Source: Paucibacter_B soli (lineage in GTDB: Bacteria; Pseudomonadota; Gammaproteobacteria; Burkholderiales; Burkholderiaceae_C). Taken from it: a stretch of 64,000 nucleotides of DNA. Position numbers and translations under genes: made by a program. The DNA lies in the NCBI RefSeq assembly GCF_037482845.1, contig NZ_JBBHJW010000011.1:1-64000 (forward strand), given 5' to 3'. Shown in pieces: positions 7,860-17,157 of the stretch; position 1 is the first letter of the stretch; each line of letters starts with the position of its first letter. The notes beneath the pieces were generated by a model that worked only from the letters and a program-made list of their open reading frames with translations, was not told the origin of the DNA and ran no database searches.

Positions 7860-9749
7860 ATGCGCCTCTCCACCCTCGCCCTGGCCGCCGCCCTTACCCT
7901 GGGCGCGTCGCTGCCAATCACTGCCGCCGCCGCTACCGCCACCGCGGCCGGCCCCGCCGCCAGCAAGCCGAGTAATCAGGTCTGGGACCTGGGCCAGCTC
8001 TACCCCAGCGACGCCGCCTGGGAGACCGAGCGCCAGGCGCTGGCCGCCGAACTGCCCAAGCTGAAGGCGCTAGAGGGCGCGCTGGGCACCAGCGCCCGGG
8101 CCATGCTGACCGGTCTGGACCAGATCTCGGCGCTGCGCCGACGCATCAACCGGCTCTCGTCCTATGCCAGCATGAAGGCCGACGAGAACACCCAGATCAC
8201 CGAGAACCAGGCGCGTCGCCAGCTGGCCGATTCGCTGGACAACCAGTTCGGCGAGGCGATCTCCTTTGTGAACGCCGAGGTGGCGGCGATCGGCCGCGCC
8301 AAAGTGGAGGCCTTCATCGCCGCCGAGCCCGGCCTGGCCAAGCATGGCCAGAACCTGAAGACGATGCTGCGCCTGGCCGAGCACACGCTCAGCCCCAAGG
8401 AAGAGGCGCTGCTGGCCAGCGCCGCCGAGGCCATGCAGCAGCCCGGCCAGATCTACTCCCTGCTCACCAACGCCGACCTGCCCTGGCCCAAGATCACCAT
8501 CCGCGGCAAGCAACTGGTGCTGGATCAGGAAACCTATGTGGCCTACCGGAGCGACCCTGACCCCAAGATCCGCAAGCAGGTGTTCGAGGCCTTCTGGCCG
8601 GTCTTCAAGGCCTATGAGCGCACCATAGGCGCCACCTACGCGGCCAATCTGAAGGGCACGGTGTTCACCGCGCGCGCCCGCAAGTACCCGAGCAGCGTGG
8701 CCCTGGCCCAGGGCGAGTACGACATCCCTGAGGCGGTCTACCGCAGCCTGGTGCAGGAGGCGAATGCCGGCCTGCCCACCCTGCACCGCTATCTGAAGCT
8801 GCGCAGCAAGGTGTTGAACCTGAAGCAGGCCGGCTACCAGGACATGTACGTGCCCCTGGCCAAGCCCTCGGGCAGCTACAGCCAGGCCGAGGCCGAGGCG
8901 CTCACGCTGGCCGCCCTGCAGCCACTGGGCGCCGACTATGTGGGTCAGCTGGGGGCTGCCTTCAAGCAGCACTGGATGCACTCGGTGCCGCAGCGCGGCA
9001 AGCGCTCGGGCGCCTATATGAACGGCTCGGCCTACGACGTGCACCCCTATCTCCTGATGAGCTTCAACCAGGACTACAACAGCGTCTCCACGCTGGCGCA
9101 TGAATGGGGTCATGCGATGCATTCGGTGTATTCCAACTCGCAGCCCTACGAGAACTCGGGCTACGCCACCTTCATCGCCGAGATCCCCTCCACCGCCAAC
9201 GAGCTGCTGCTGGCCGACTACATGGTGGCCAACGCCAAGACGCGCGACGAGAAGGTGTTCGCATTGAGCCAGCAGCTCGACAACCTGCGCACCACCTTCT
9301 TCCGCCAGGCCATGTTTGCCGAGTTCGAGCTGGCCGCGCACGAGGCCGCCGAGAAGGGCGAGCCCATCACCGGCGAGGGCCTCAGCAAGATCTACCTGAA
9401 CCTGCTGAAGCGCTACCACGGCCACGACCAGGGCGTGGTGAAGATCGACGATCTGTTCGGCGTCGAGTGGGCCTACATCCCGCATTTCTACCGCGACTTC
9501 TACGTCTACCAGTACGCCACCTGCGTGAGCGCCGCGGCCTTCTTCGCCGAAGGCTTGGCCAAGGGCGACCTGGCGCTGCGCGAGCGCTACTTCACCCTGC
9601 TGAAGGCGGGCAGCTCGGCCGACCCCTACCCGCTGACGCGCGCCGCCGGCCTGGACCTGGCCTCGCCCGAGCCCTACCGCGCGCTGCTGCGCCGCATGAA
9701 CCGCGCGATGGACCAGTTGGAGGCGCTGCTGGCGAGCGGAAAGCCCTAA
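7860..9749 (+). CDS. pepF: Exported M3-family oligoendopeptidase F
   Basis: Zinc metallopeptidase of 629 residues that cleaves short peptides. The active-site motif HEWGH is at about residues 414-418, within STLAHEWGHAMH. The second zinc-ligand Glu is expected in the helix ENSGYATFIAEIPSTANELL. An N-terminal signal peptide (MRLSTLALAAALTLGASLP then AAAATA) indicates a periplasmic form, unlike the cytoplasmic PepF of Lactococcus. It ends three bases from the convergent PD40 gene. Confidence 0.92.
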   Translation: MRLSTLALAAALTLGASLPITAAAATATAAGPAASKPSNQVWDLGQLYPSDAAWETERQALAAELPKLKALEGALGTSARAMLTGLDQISALRRRINRLSSYASMKADENTQITENQARRQLADSLDNQFGEAISFVNAEVAAIGRAKVEAFIAAEPGLAKHGQNLKTMLRLAEHTLSPKEEALLASAAEAMQQPGQIYSLLTNADLPWPKITIRGKQLVLDQETYVAYRSDPDPKIRKQVFEAFWPVFKAYERTIGATYAANLKGTVFTARARKYPSSVALAQGEYDIPEAVYRSLVQEANAGLPTLHRYLKLRSKVLNLKQAGYQDMYVPLAKPSGSYSQAEAEALTLAALQPLGADYVGQLGAAFKQHWMHSVPQRGKRSGAYMNGSAYDVHPYLLMSFNQDYNSVSTLAHEWGHAMHSVYSNSQPYENSGYATFIAEIPSTANELLLADYMVANAKTRDEKVFALSQQLDNLRTTFFRQAMFAEFELAAHEAAEKGEPITGEGLSKIYLNLLKRYHGHDQGVVKIDDLFGVEWAYIPHFYRDFYVYQYATCVSAAAFFAEGLAKGDLALRERYFTLLKAGSSADPYPLTRAAGLDLASPEPYRALLRRMNRAMDQLEALLASGKP

Positions 9750-9752
9750 GCC

Positions 9753-11117
9753 CTAGTCCAGGCATTGCCCGCTGCGCCCCGCGTGGGCGGGCAATGCCTC
9801 GCCCGGCAGCTCCAGCGCGTAGTGCAGCGAGAGCAGCTGCCAGCCCTGCGGGCCCAGCTGCCACTGGCTGCTGTTGACGCCCACGAACTCGGCCTCGGCG
9901 CGCGCGGGATCGCGGCGCGTTTCCACCACGCTGTAGACCTCGGCCTGGCCGGCATAGCGGCGCAGCTCGCGATGGATCTCGCATTCATGCAGGGCGCGCG
10001 GTGCGGGCTCGCGCAGGGTGGCCAGGAAGGCCTCGGCCGACCAGCTGCGCAGATCCAGCCGGCTGGCGCCGGCATTCAGCTGCTGACCCCAGACGCGCGC
10101 CTGCGGATGCAGCAGCGCCGCCATGCGCGCCACGTCAGCGCCCTGTCCCGCCTGATGGCCCAGGGCCTGCCAAAGCTCGCTCACCCGCGCCGCCAGGCTG
10201 GCCTGGCTGTAGGCCTGCGCCTGCGGGCCCAGGGCCCGCAGCAGCGCCGGCCAGCTGACGCGGTACATATGCGCCAGCCCTTGGGCTGAACCGGGCGCCT
10301 CGCGGGTGGACGCAAACATCAGCCAGCGGCCGTCCGCGCTCACCGAGGGCGTGAATTCGAAACCCGGCCCGTTGATGGGCGCGGGCAGGCGCAGCGCCGG
10401 GCCGAACTGCTCGCCCACGCGCTCGGCCAGGTAGAGGTCGCCGCCGCCCTCGGCGCCGGCGCGGCTGCTCCACCACAGCGCATGGCGGCCATCCGGGCTG
10501 AGCGTGAAGTCGCTGTTGGCCTCGCCCTCGTTGATGGGCGCCGGCAGGGCCTGCGGTGGCTCGGTCTCCTGGTCGGCCTGGTAGACAGCCAACTTGCCCG
10601 GCCCGCCGGCGCGGTAGGAGGCGAAGTAGAGGCGTTCGCCATGGCGCTCGGGGCCCAGCTCATAGGCGGGGCTTTGCAGCGGCTCGGGCAGGCGGCGCGG
10701 TGCGCTCCAGCGCCCCGCGGCGGCATCCAGCAGATGGGCCTCGAACAGATCGAGCTGGCCGCCGGCCTGCTCGCCAGCGCCGGGGCGATCGGAGATGAAG
10801 CTCAGGGTCTTGCCGTCGCCCGCCAGATGGGGGTCGGAATCGCGCCAGCGCGCATCGGCAAACGGCAGGGGCTCGGGCGCCTGCCAGGTGCCGTCCGCGC
10901 CGCGGCGCTGCCAGAAGATCTGCGAGCGCCTGAAGCCGGCCGCCGAGCGCGCGAACACGCGCAGCGCGCCATGCTCCTGCAGGTTGTAGGCCTGTGTGTC
11001 GGGGCCGTTATCGCCCAGGTCGATGCGCTCGACGAGCAGCGGGTCGGCCGCCGTGGCCGGCGCCATCGGCAGGGCAAGTATCAACAGAGCGGACAAAAGA
11101 CGCGCAAGCATTGGCAT
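9753..11117 (-). CDS. Exported PD40 (TolB-like beta-propeller) protein with NTF2-like C-terminus
   Basis: Protein of about 454 residues. A signal peptide (MPMLARLLSALLILALPMAPATA) precedes a WD40-like/PD40 propeller, with repeats such as SDPHLAGDGKTLSFISDRPG, SDFTLSPDGRHALWWSSRAG and FTPSVSADGRWLMFASTRE. The last 120 residues look like an NTF2/SnoaL fold (LRSWSAEAFLATL..., YSVVETRRDP, LGPQGWQLLSLHY). The start was set at the Met before the signal peptide, since the longer open frame begins with a basic non-secretory stretch. Function unknown. PD40 proteins bind polypeptides or act as periplasmic scaffolds. Confidence 0.75.
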   Translation of the reverse strand: MPMLARLLSALLILALPMAPATAADPLLVERIDLGDNGPDTQAYNLQEHGALRVFARSAAGFRRSQIFWQRRGADGTWQAPEPLPFADARWRDSDPHLAGDGKTLSFISDRPGAGEQAGGQLDLFEAHLLDAAAGRWSAPRRLPEPLQSPAYELGPERHGERLYFASYRAGGPGKLAVYQADQETEPPQALPAPINEGEANSDFTLSPDGRHALWWSSRAGAEGGGDLYLAERVGEQFGPALRLPAPINGPGFEFTPSVSADGRWLMFASTREAPGSAQGLAHMYRVSWPALLRALGPQAQAYSQASLAARVSELWQALGHQAGQGADVARMAALLHPQARVWGQQLNAGASRLDLRSWSAEAFLATLREPAPRALHECEIHRELRRYAGQAEVYSVVETRRDPARAEAEFVGVNSSQWQLGPQGWQLLSLHYALELPGEALPAHAGRSGQCLD

Positions 11118-11224
11118 AGGTTTCGAAGCCGCTGAATGCCGCCATGCTAGGCAGGCCACGCGCCGCGCGGTAGCGCCATGCGACGAAAGCCGGCAGGCGC
11201 TGCCCGAACGCCGTCCGACGCTGT

Positions 11225-12109
11225 TCAACTCGGCCGTGTCGCCAGGTAGATGCTACCCAGGCACAGCGCCATGCCAGCCACCGACAGCAGGGAAGGCACA
11301 TAAGCCTCCAGGGTGGCGGAGATCAGCAGCGCAATCACCGGAATGACGACGCCGGTAAGCGCCGCGCGTGCCGGCCCCTGGCGCTGGGCCAGCTTGAAGT
11401 ACAGCACGAAGGCCGTCACCGAACCGGCCAGGGCCAGATAGGCCAGGCTCGCCAGATAGGCCGGGCCGGTGTCGAAATGCAGGCCCTGGCCGCTGGCCAG
11501 CGAGGCGCCCACCAGGAACAGCGCGCCATAGCCCATGCTCCAGGCCAGCACCGGCACCAAGGCGAGGCCGCGGCGCGTGAGCGTGAGCGTCAGCACATTG
11601 CCGATGCAGGCGGCCAGCACCGCCAGCAGGCCCAGGCCCAGGCCAAGTGCCGCGGTGGGGCGCGCCCCGGTGGCGGCAATCTCGGGCCAGAAGATCAGCA
11701 CCACGCCAAGTACTCCGCCGCTGGCGCAGAGCAGAAAGCGCCGTGTCACGGTCTGGCCGAAGAAGAAGCGCCCACTGATGGCGTTGATGAACACCATCAG
11801 GCAGAACAGCACCGCCACCAGGCCGCTGGGGATGTGGCGCTCGGCCTCGTAGACCGAGACATAGTTGCCGCTGTACTGCACGATGCCGGTGGCCAGCATG
11901 AGCGCATGTGCCGAGCGCGGCATGCGCAGCAGCGCCTCGCCGCGCGCCAGCGCCAGGCCGGCCAGTAGCAGGGCCGCGATGGCAAAGCGCCAGGCCACCG
12001 AGTTGAGCACCGGCACGCCGCTCGCGAGTTGGTAGAGGATCACATGCCAGGTGCTGGCCCAGATCAGCGTGGGGCCCCAGAACAGCCAGCGGTCGGAGAT
12101 TTTGGACAT
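11225..12109 (-). CDS. EamA/DMT-family exporter
   Basis: Inner-membrane protein of 294 residues with ten predicted helices in two EamA repeats. Conserved-looking segments are GPTLIWASTWHVILYQL near the start and LALAGSVTAFVLYFKLAQ in the second repeat. Probably a metabolite or amino-acid exporter, substrate unknown. It is downstream of the LysE-type gene on the same strand but separated from it by an intrinsic terminator, so it should have its own promoter. Confidence 0.85.
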   Translation of the reverse strand: MSKISDRWLFWGPTLIWASTWHVILYQLASGVPVLNSVAWRFAIAALLLAGLALARGEALLRMPRSAHALMLATGIVQYSGNYVSVYEAERHIPSGLVAVLFCLMVFINAISGRFFFGQTVTRRFLLCASGGVLGVVLIFWPEIAATGARPTAALGLGLGLLAVLAACIGNVLTLTLTRRGLALVPVLAWSMGYGALFLVGASLASGQGLHFDTGPAYLASLAYLALAGSVTAFVLYFKLAQRQGPARAALTGVVIPVIALLISATLEAYVPSLLSVAGMALCLGSIYLATRPS

Positions 12110-12122
12110 CGGATGCGCCAGG

Positions 12123-12155
12123 AAAACAAAAGCCGCCCGGACGCTGCCGGGCGGC
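12123..12155 (-). terminator. Rho-independent terminator of the LysE-family gene
   Basis: A perfect 9-bp stem GCCGCCCGG/CCGGGCGGC (12132-12140 and 12147-12155) with a 6-base loop is followed on the minus strand by TTTTGTTTT. It lies just after the LysE-family stop and 14 bases before the EamA start. Confidence 0.85.
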
Positions 12156-12176
12156 CCTGAAAAAGCGGGAGAGCGC

Positions 12177-12806
12177 TCAGGCCGCGCGCTTGAAGGTAGC
12201 CAGCAGCGCGCCGGCGGCGATGAAGAGCGAACCGAAGGTCCGGTTCATTAGCTTCAGATGCCGCTCCGAGCGCAGCGCCGACAGCACGCGCGCAGCCAGC
12301 ACGGTGTAGCCCGCCATCACCACCAGATCGGTGAAGCACAGGGTGGCGCCAATCACCAGGTATTGCTGTGCCAGGCTGGCATGCAGATCCAGGAACTGCG
12401 GTACCACGGCGAGCAGAAACACCGTGCCCTTGGGATTCACCGCATTGATGGCCCAGCCGCGCAACACCAGCTGGCGGCGCGTCACCAGGCCACCATCGGC
12501 GCTCTCGGCCACCAGCGGCTTGGCCGGGGCGCGCCACTGCTGCACGCCCAGATAGGCCAGATAGGCCACGCCCAGCCATTTGACGATGGCAAAGCCCAGG
12601 CTGGAGGCCGCGATCAGCGCCCCCAGGCCGGCGCCCACCAGCACGATCTGGGTCAGGATGCCAAGGATCAGGCCGAAGGTGGTGAAGTAGCCGAGCCTGA
12701 AGCCATGGTTGAGCCCGGAACTCATGGCGGCGATGGCGCCAGCGCCGGGCGACAGGCTGATGGCCCAGGATGCGGCGAAGAACGCCAGCCAGATTGAAAA
12801 TTCCAT
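12177..12806 (-). CDS. LysE/RhtB-family amino-acid exporter
   Basis: Inner-membrane protein of 209 residues and about six helices. It has the family signature near the N-terminus (SLSPGAGAIAAMSSGLNHGF) and AINAVNPKGTVFLLAVVPQF in the middle. Members export lysine, arginine, homoserine, threonine or related compounds. The start is the Met of MEFSIWLAFFAASW, giving the family length. Its transcript ends in a strong intrinsic terminator. Confidence 0.9.
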   Translation of the reverse strand: MEFSIWLAFFAASWAISLSPGAGAIAAMSSGLNHGFRLGYFTTFGLILGILTQIVLVGAGLGALIAASSLGFAIVKWLGVAYLAYLGVQQWRAPAKPLVAESADGGLVTRRQLVLRGWAINAVNPKGTVFLLAVVPQFLDLHASLAQQYLVIGATLCFTDLVVMAGYTVLAARVLSALRSERHLKLMNRTFGSLFIAAGALLATFKRAA

Positions 12807-12925
12807 GACGCGCGACTCCAAAACTGCAGGGATGGGTTGTAGCACGCGCGCGGCCGGCATGCCCATCGGCACCCCGTGGCTCCGCCTAAGATGGGCTCAA
12901 GACGCTCTAAGCCGCTGGCGCAAGC

Positions 12926-13297
12926 ATGCGTATCTGGACCTCATACGATTTGCATTTCACAAAGCTCAAGCTGCGCAGCCGCCAGCTGGCCTCGATGGCC
13001 CTGCCGCCCCTGCTTCTGGCCCTGCCTGCCCTGGCGCAGACCGAGCAAGCGCCGCTGAATCTGCGCATGCCAGTTCAACCACCAAGCCAGGCCCGGCCTG
13101 CCGATTCCCGCCCCGGCGGCGTGGCAAACCGGCTCCGGTTCACGCCCCGCCAAGGCATTTTGGAGCAAGGCATAGAGGCCAGCTACGAGGCGGTGGCGCA
13201 ATGCCAGAAAGGCCCCTACCCTGGCGCCACGCTGGCCGCCTACCATGTCATACCGATAGGCGGCAACGCCCAGCCCGATCATTGCTACCGTTATTGA
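12926..13297 (+). CDS. Hypothetical exported protein
   Basis: Open frame of 123 codons with a basic N-terminal region, a hydrophobic core and a plausible signal-peptidase site (MALPPLLLALPALAQ then TEQ). It continues as a Pro-rich mature part with two Cys (residues near 93 and 120). No family recognised. An alternative start is the Met of MALPPLLL (12,995). Neither start has a good ribosome-binding site. It is 15 bases upstream of the TMEM175-type gene in the same direction. Confidence 0.5.
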   Translation: MRIWTSYDLHFTKLKLRSRQLASMALPPLLLALPALAQTEQAPLNLRMPVQPPSQARPADSRPGGVANRLRFTPRQGILEQGIEASYEAVAQCQKGPYPGATLAAYHVIPIGGNAQPDHCYRY

Positions 13298-13312
13298 CAG
13301 AAATCCAGGCAC

Positions 13313-13894
13313 ATGAACAAAAACCGTCTCGAAGCCTTCAGCGATGGCGTGCTGGCCATCGTGCTGACCATCATGGTGCTGGAACTCAAGGTGCCGCATG
13401 GCGACACGCTGGAGGCGCTCGCGCCGCTCTTGCCGGTGCTGCTGAGCTATGTGCTGAGCTTTGTCTATGTGGGCATTTACTGGAACAACCACCACCATAT
13501 GCTGCATGCCGCCAAACGCGTCAGCGGTGCGGCACTGTGGACCAATCTGCATCTGCTGTTCTGGCTCTCGCTGCTGCCCTTCGTGACCGGCTGGATGGGC
13601 GAAAACCATTTCAAGCCCCTGCCCACCGCCCTCTACGGCGTGGTGCTGCTGATGGCGGCGCTGGCCTATTGGCTGCTGCAGCATGCGCTCATCCGCGCCG
13701 AAGGCGAACAGAACTCGCTGCTGGCCCGCGCGGTGGGGGGCGATCTGAAGGGCAAGCTCTCGCTGCTGCTCTATCTGCTGGCGCTGCCGCTGGCCTTTGT
13801 GGGCGAATGGCTGGCCCAGCTGATCTATGTGGGCGTGGCCCTGATGTGGCTGCTGCCGGATCGGCGCATCGAACGCATGCTGGCGAGCGATTGA
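13313..13894 (+). CDS. TMEM175-family (DUF1211) potassium-channel-like protein
   Basis: Membrane protein of 193 residues with about six helices. The first helix carries the family signature RLEAFSDGVLAIVLTIMVLEL (FSDG motif), which lines the pore in bacterial TMEM175 channels. The His-rich NNHHHMLHA segment between helices is also typical. Bacterial members have one six-helix unit and form tetrameric K+-permeable channels. Likely cotranscribed with the small exported protein upstream. radA starts 26 bases downstream. Confidence 0.85.
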   Translation: MNKNRLEAFSDGVLAIVLTIMVLELKVPHGDTLEALAPLLPVLLSYVLSFVYVGIYWNNHHHMLHAAKRVSGAALWTNLHLLFWLSLLPFVTGWMGENHFKPLPTALYGVVLLMAALAYWLLQHALIRAEGEQNSLLARAVGGDLKGKLSLLLYLLALPLAFVGEWLAQLIYVGVALMWLLPDRRIERMLASD

Positions 13895-13919
13895 GACGAG
13901 GCGGGCCACAATCCCGCCC

Positions 13920-15290
13920 ATGGCCAAAGAACAAAAATCGATCTACACCTGCAGCGAGTGCGGCGGCACGAATGCCAAATGGCTGGGCAAATGCCCGCAT
14001 TGCGGCGAGTGGAACACCCTGGTCGAGTCGGTCGCCGAACCCAGCGGCTCCGGCGCTGCCAAGAACCGTTACCAGTCGCTCGCCAAGAGCCAGCCGGTAG
14101 CGACGCTGAGCGAGATCGAGGCGAGCGACTTCGAGCGCACGCCCACCGGGCAGGAGGAACTGGACCGCGTGCTTGGCGGCGGCATCGTGGCCGGCGGCGT
14201 GGTGCTGATAGGCGGAGACCCGGGCATAGGCAAATCGACCCTGCTGCTGCAGGCGGTGGATGCGCTCTCGCAGCAGCTCAAGGTCCTGTACGTCACCGGC
14301 GAGGAGTCGGGCGCGCAGGTAGCGATGCGTGCACGGCGGCTGGGCCTGGCAGGTACCCAGGTGCGCGTGCTGGCCGAGATCAGCCTGGAGAAGATCCTCG
14401 CCACCATCGCGAGCGAGCAGCCGGGCTTTGTGGTGATCGACTCGATCCAGACCATGTATTCCGAACAGCTCAGCTCGGCGCCCGGCTCGGTGGCCCAGGT
14501 GCGCGAATGCGCAGCCCAGTTGACGCGCACCGCCAAGGCCGGGGGCTCCGCGATGGTGCTGGTGGGCCATGTGACCAAGGAGGGTGCACTGGCCGGCCCG
14601 CGCGTGCTGGAGCACATCGTCGACACGGTGCTGTATTTCGAGGGCGACACGCACAGCAGCTTTCGCCTGGTGCGCGCGATCAAGAACCGCTTTGGCGCGG
14701 TCAACGAGATCGGCGTGTTCGCGATGACCGACAAAGGGCTCAAGGGCGTGGCCAACCCGAGTGCGATCTTTCTCTCCACCCATGGCGAGCCGGTGCCGGG
14801 CAGCTGCGTGCTGGTGACGCTGGAGGGCACGCGCCCGCTGCTGGTGGAGCTGCAGGCCCTGGTGGACGGCGGCGGCCCGAGCCCACGGCGGCTCTCGGTG
14901 GGCCTGGAGCGCGACCGCCTGGCGATGCTCTTGGCGGTGCTGCACCGCCATGCCGGGGTGATGACCAACGACCAGGACGTGTTCGTCAACGCGGTGGGCG
15001 GGGTGCGCATCAGCGAGCCCGCCGCCGACCTGGCGGTGATGCTGGCGATCCAGAGTTCCTTGCGCGGCAAGCCCCTGCCCAAGGGCTTCATCGCCTTTGG
15101 CGAGGTCGGGCTGGCGGGCGAGGTGCGGCCGGCGCCGCGCGGTCAGGAGCGCCTCAAGGAGGCCGCCAAGCTGGGCTTCAGCGTGGCGGTGGTGCCCAGG
15201 GCGAACGCGCCCAAGAAGGCCATCGAGGGGCTCACCGTGCACGCCGTGGAACGCATCGAGGAGGCCATCGCCATCATCAGGGGCCTCTGA
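13920..15290 (+). CDS. radA: DNA repair protein RadA
   Basis: RecA-like ATPase of 456 residues that promotes branch migration in recombinational repair. An N-terminal C4 zinc finger (Cys11, 14, 25, 28) is followed by Walker A GGDPGIGKST (about 98-107), the RadA-specific KNRFG motif near residue 255, and a C-terminal Lon-protease-like domain (ISEPAADLAVMLAI, GEVGLAGEVRP). Its last 14 bases overlap the 3' end of the convergent diguanylate cyclase gene. Confidence 0.97.
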   Translation: MAKEQKSIYTCSECGGTNAKWLGKCPHCGEWNTLVESVAEPSGSGAAKNRYQSLAKSQPVATLSEIEASDFERTPTGQEELDRVLGGGIVAGGVVLIGGDPGIGKSTLLLQAVDALSQQLKVLYVTGEESGAQVAMRARRLGLAGTQVRVLAEISLEKILATIASEQPGFVVIDSIQTMYSEQLSSAPGSVAQVRECAAQLTRTAKAGGSAMVLVGHVTKEGALAGPRVLEHIVDTVLYFEGDTHSSFRLVRAIKNRFGAVNEIGVFAMTDKGLKGVANPSAIFLSTHGEPVPGSCVLVTLEGTRPLLVELQALVDGGGPSPRRLSVGLERDRLAMLLAVLHRHAGVMTNDQDVFVNAVGGVRISEPAADLAVMLAIQSSLRGKPLPKGFIAFGEVGLAGEVRPAPRGQERLKEAAKLGFSVAVVPRANAPKKAIEGLTVHAVERIEEAIAIIRGL

Positions 15291-17157
15291 GCTCGCCGCT
15301 GCCCATCCAGGCGCGGCCGGCGCGCTTGTTGCGGTACATGGCATCGTCGGCGGCCTTGGTGAGGCCGAGCTCGTCCTGCCCGTCCTCGGGATAGATCGCC
15401 AGGCCCAGCGAGCAGGTCAGCTCCAGGTGCAGGCCGGCGATCTCCATCGGCATGGCCAGCTGGTTGAAGATCTTGTCGGCCACCACCTGGGCGGATTCGC
15501 GCGTCACCGGGCCGGTGAGCAGCACCACGAATTCGTCGCCACCGATGCGACCCACCGTATCGGTCTCGCGCACCGCGTTCTTCAGGCGCTTGGCGACTGC
15601 CTGCAGCAACTGGTCGCCCACCGCATGGCCGAACTGGTCGTTGATGGGTTTGAAGCGATCCAGGTCCAGCAGGATCAGGCCCAGGGTCTCGTGATAGCGG
15701 CGCGCGTTCGCGAGGCTATAGGCCATGCGCTCCTGGAAATGCGCGCGGTTCGCCAGTTCGGTGAGCGGATCGTGGCTGGCCATGAAGCGCACGCGCTCCT
15801 CGGACTCGCGGCGCGCCTGGATGTCGGAGAGCGTGCCAAGCATGCGCAGCGGGCCTTGCTGGGCATCGCGCTCCACCACGGTGCCGCGCGTCAGCACCCA
15901 GCGCCAGCCGCCCTGGCCATCGGCGATGCGGTACTCCAGCGCCACCGCCGGCACCAGCCCGTCCAGGCAATGCTGGAACTCGGCCTGCACGCGCACCTGG
16001 TCGTCGCCGTGAATGCAGGCCAGTAGCTGGTTCATATTCGGTTCGCCCGACGCCTGCGGCAGCTTCATGATGGACTTCCAGCGTTGCGAGGTGCTGAGCT
16101 TCTGGCTGGGTATCTCCCAATCCCAGATGCCGTCGCCGGCGCCCTCCAGCGCAAAGGCCCAGCGCTGCTCGCTGCGGCGCAGGGCCGCCGTCATGTCCTG
16201 TGCCAGCGCATGGGCGCGCTCGCGCGAGCTGCCCAGGGCCCAGGCCAGCAGGCTCAGCAGCAAGGAGACCAGCACACCCGCCACCAGCAGCTGCTGCGCT
16301 TCCTGCAGCCCTTGGGCTGGCGCAAAAGCGCCATCCGCCTGCAGCAGCAGGGTCCAGGTCTGGCCGCCCAGCACCAGGTACTCCTGGCCCTGCATCAGCG
16401 TCGCGCCGGCCGGCCGGCGCTCGGAGGCAAACAGGCGCTGCGCGGCGCGCGGCTCGGTGCCGCTGAACAGCTCCAGCCGCAGCCCCGGCGCCAGTTCGCC
16501 ATACAGGCTGGCCATCAGCTCGGACATGGCCACCGGCGCCACCACCCAGGCGCGCAGCGCGGCACGACGCTCCTCCACGCTCTGGGGCGCGAGTCTCGGC
16601 GCATAGACCGGCAGCAGGGCCAGGAAGCCGACCTGCTTGCCCAGCCTGATGCCTTGCAGATCAAAGCGATCGCTGAGCGCCATGCGGCCTGAATCGCGCG
16701 CCAACTCCAGCGCCGGCCGTATCAGCGCGTCGGCCATCAGGTCCACGCCCAGGGCCGCCAGGTTGCGGCGCACGCCGGGCTCCAGCAGGGTCAGCGGTGC
16801 CCGCCCCGGCGCGGCGCGCCATTCGGCCAGGCCCAGGCCCTGCAGGCCGGCGAAATCGGCGCCCAGCGGCAGCGCATCCACATACAGGTGCAGGCGATCC
16901 TGCGAGCCATGGGCGTGCAGAAAGCCCTGCACGCCTTGCAGCAGCAACTCGTGCGCGGCCATGCGCTGCTCCACGCGCAGGCTGGCCTCGTGCAGGCTGG
17001 CATCGAAACCCAGCCGCAAACCCGCCTGTGCCTCGGCATGCTCGTGCTGCCACAGGCCCAGACTCAGGGCCAGCCCGGCGGCCATCACCAGCAGCGGCAG
17101 GGCGCGGCCGCTCAACCAGCGCGGGAAGTTTGGCGATCCGGAGGCCATGGCCGGCAT
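15277..17157 (-). CDS. CHASE-PAS-GGDEF diguanylate cyclase
   Basis: Membrane-bound c-di-GMP synthase of about 626 residues. Order: first TM helix (about 20-40), periplasmic CHASE-like domain with LHLYVDALPLGADFAGLQGLG, second TM helix (near 310), PAS/PAC domain (SEQRWAFALEGAGDGIWDW..., YRIADGQGGWRWV), and GGDEF domain with the active site RIGGDEF and inhibitory site RETD five residues before it. The start at 17,157 overlaps the stop of the upstream solute-binding-protein gene (ATGA). Met at 17,148 is an alternative. The coupling suggests that the binding protein delivers the signal. Confidence 0.9.
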   Translation of the reverse strand: MPAMASGSPNFPRWLSGRALPLLVMAAGLALSLGLWQHEHAEAQAGLRLGFDASLHEASLRVEQRMAAHELLLQGVQGFLHAHGSQDRLHLYVDALPLGADFAGLQGLGLAEWRAAPGRAPLTLLEPGVRRNLAALGVDLMADALIRPALELARDSGRMALSDRFDLQGIRLGKQVGFLALLPVYAPRLAPQSVEERRAALRAWVVAPVAMSELMASLYGELAPGLRLELFSGTEPRAAQRLFASERRPAGATLMQGQEYLVLGGQTWTLLLQADGAFAPAQGLQEAQQLLVAGVLVSLLLSLLAWALGSSRERAHALAQDMTAALRRSEQRWAFALEGAGDGIWDWEIPSQKLSTSQRWKSIMKLPQASGEPNMNQLLACIHGDDQVRVQAEFQHCLDGLVPAVALEYRIADGQGGWRWVLTRGTVVERDAQQGPLRMLGTLSDIQARRESEERVRFMASHDPLTELANRAHFQERMAYSLANARRYHETLGLILLDLDRFKPINDQFGHAVGDQLLQAVAKRLKNAVRETDTVGRIGGDEFVVLLTGPVTRESAQVVADKIFNQLAMPMEIAGLHLELTCSLGLAIYPEDGQDELGLTKAADDAMYRNKRAGRAWMGSGELRGP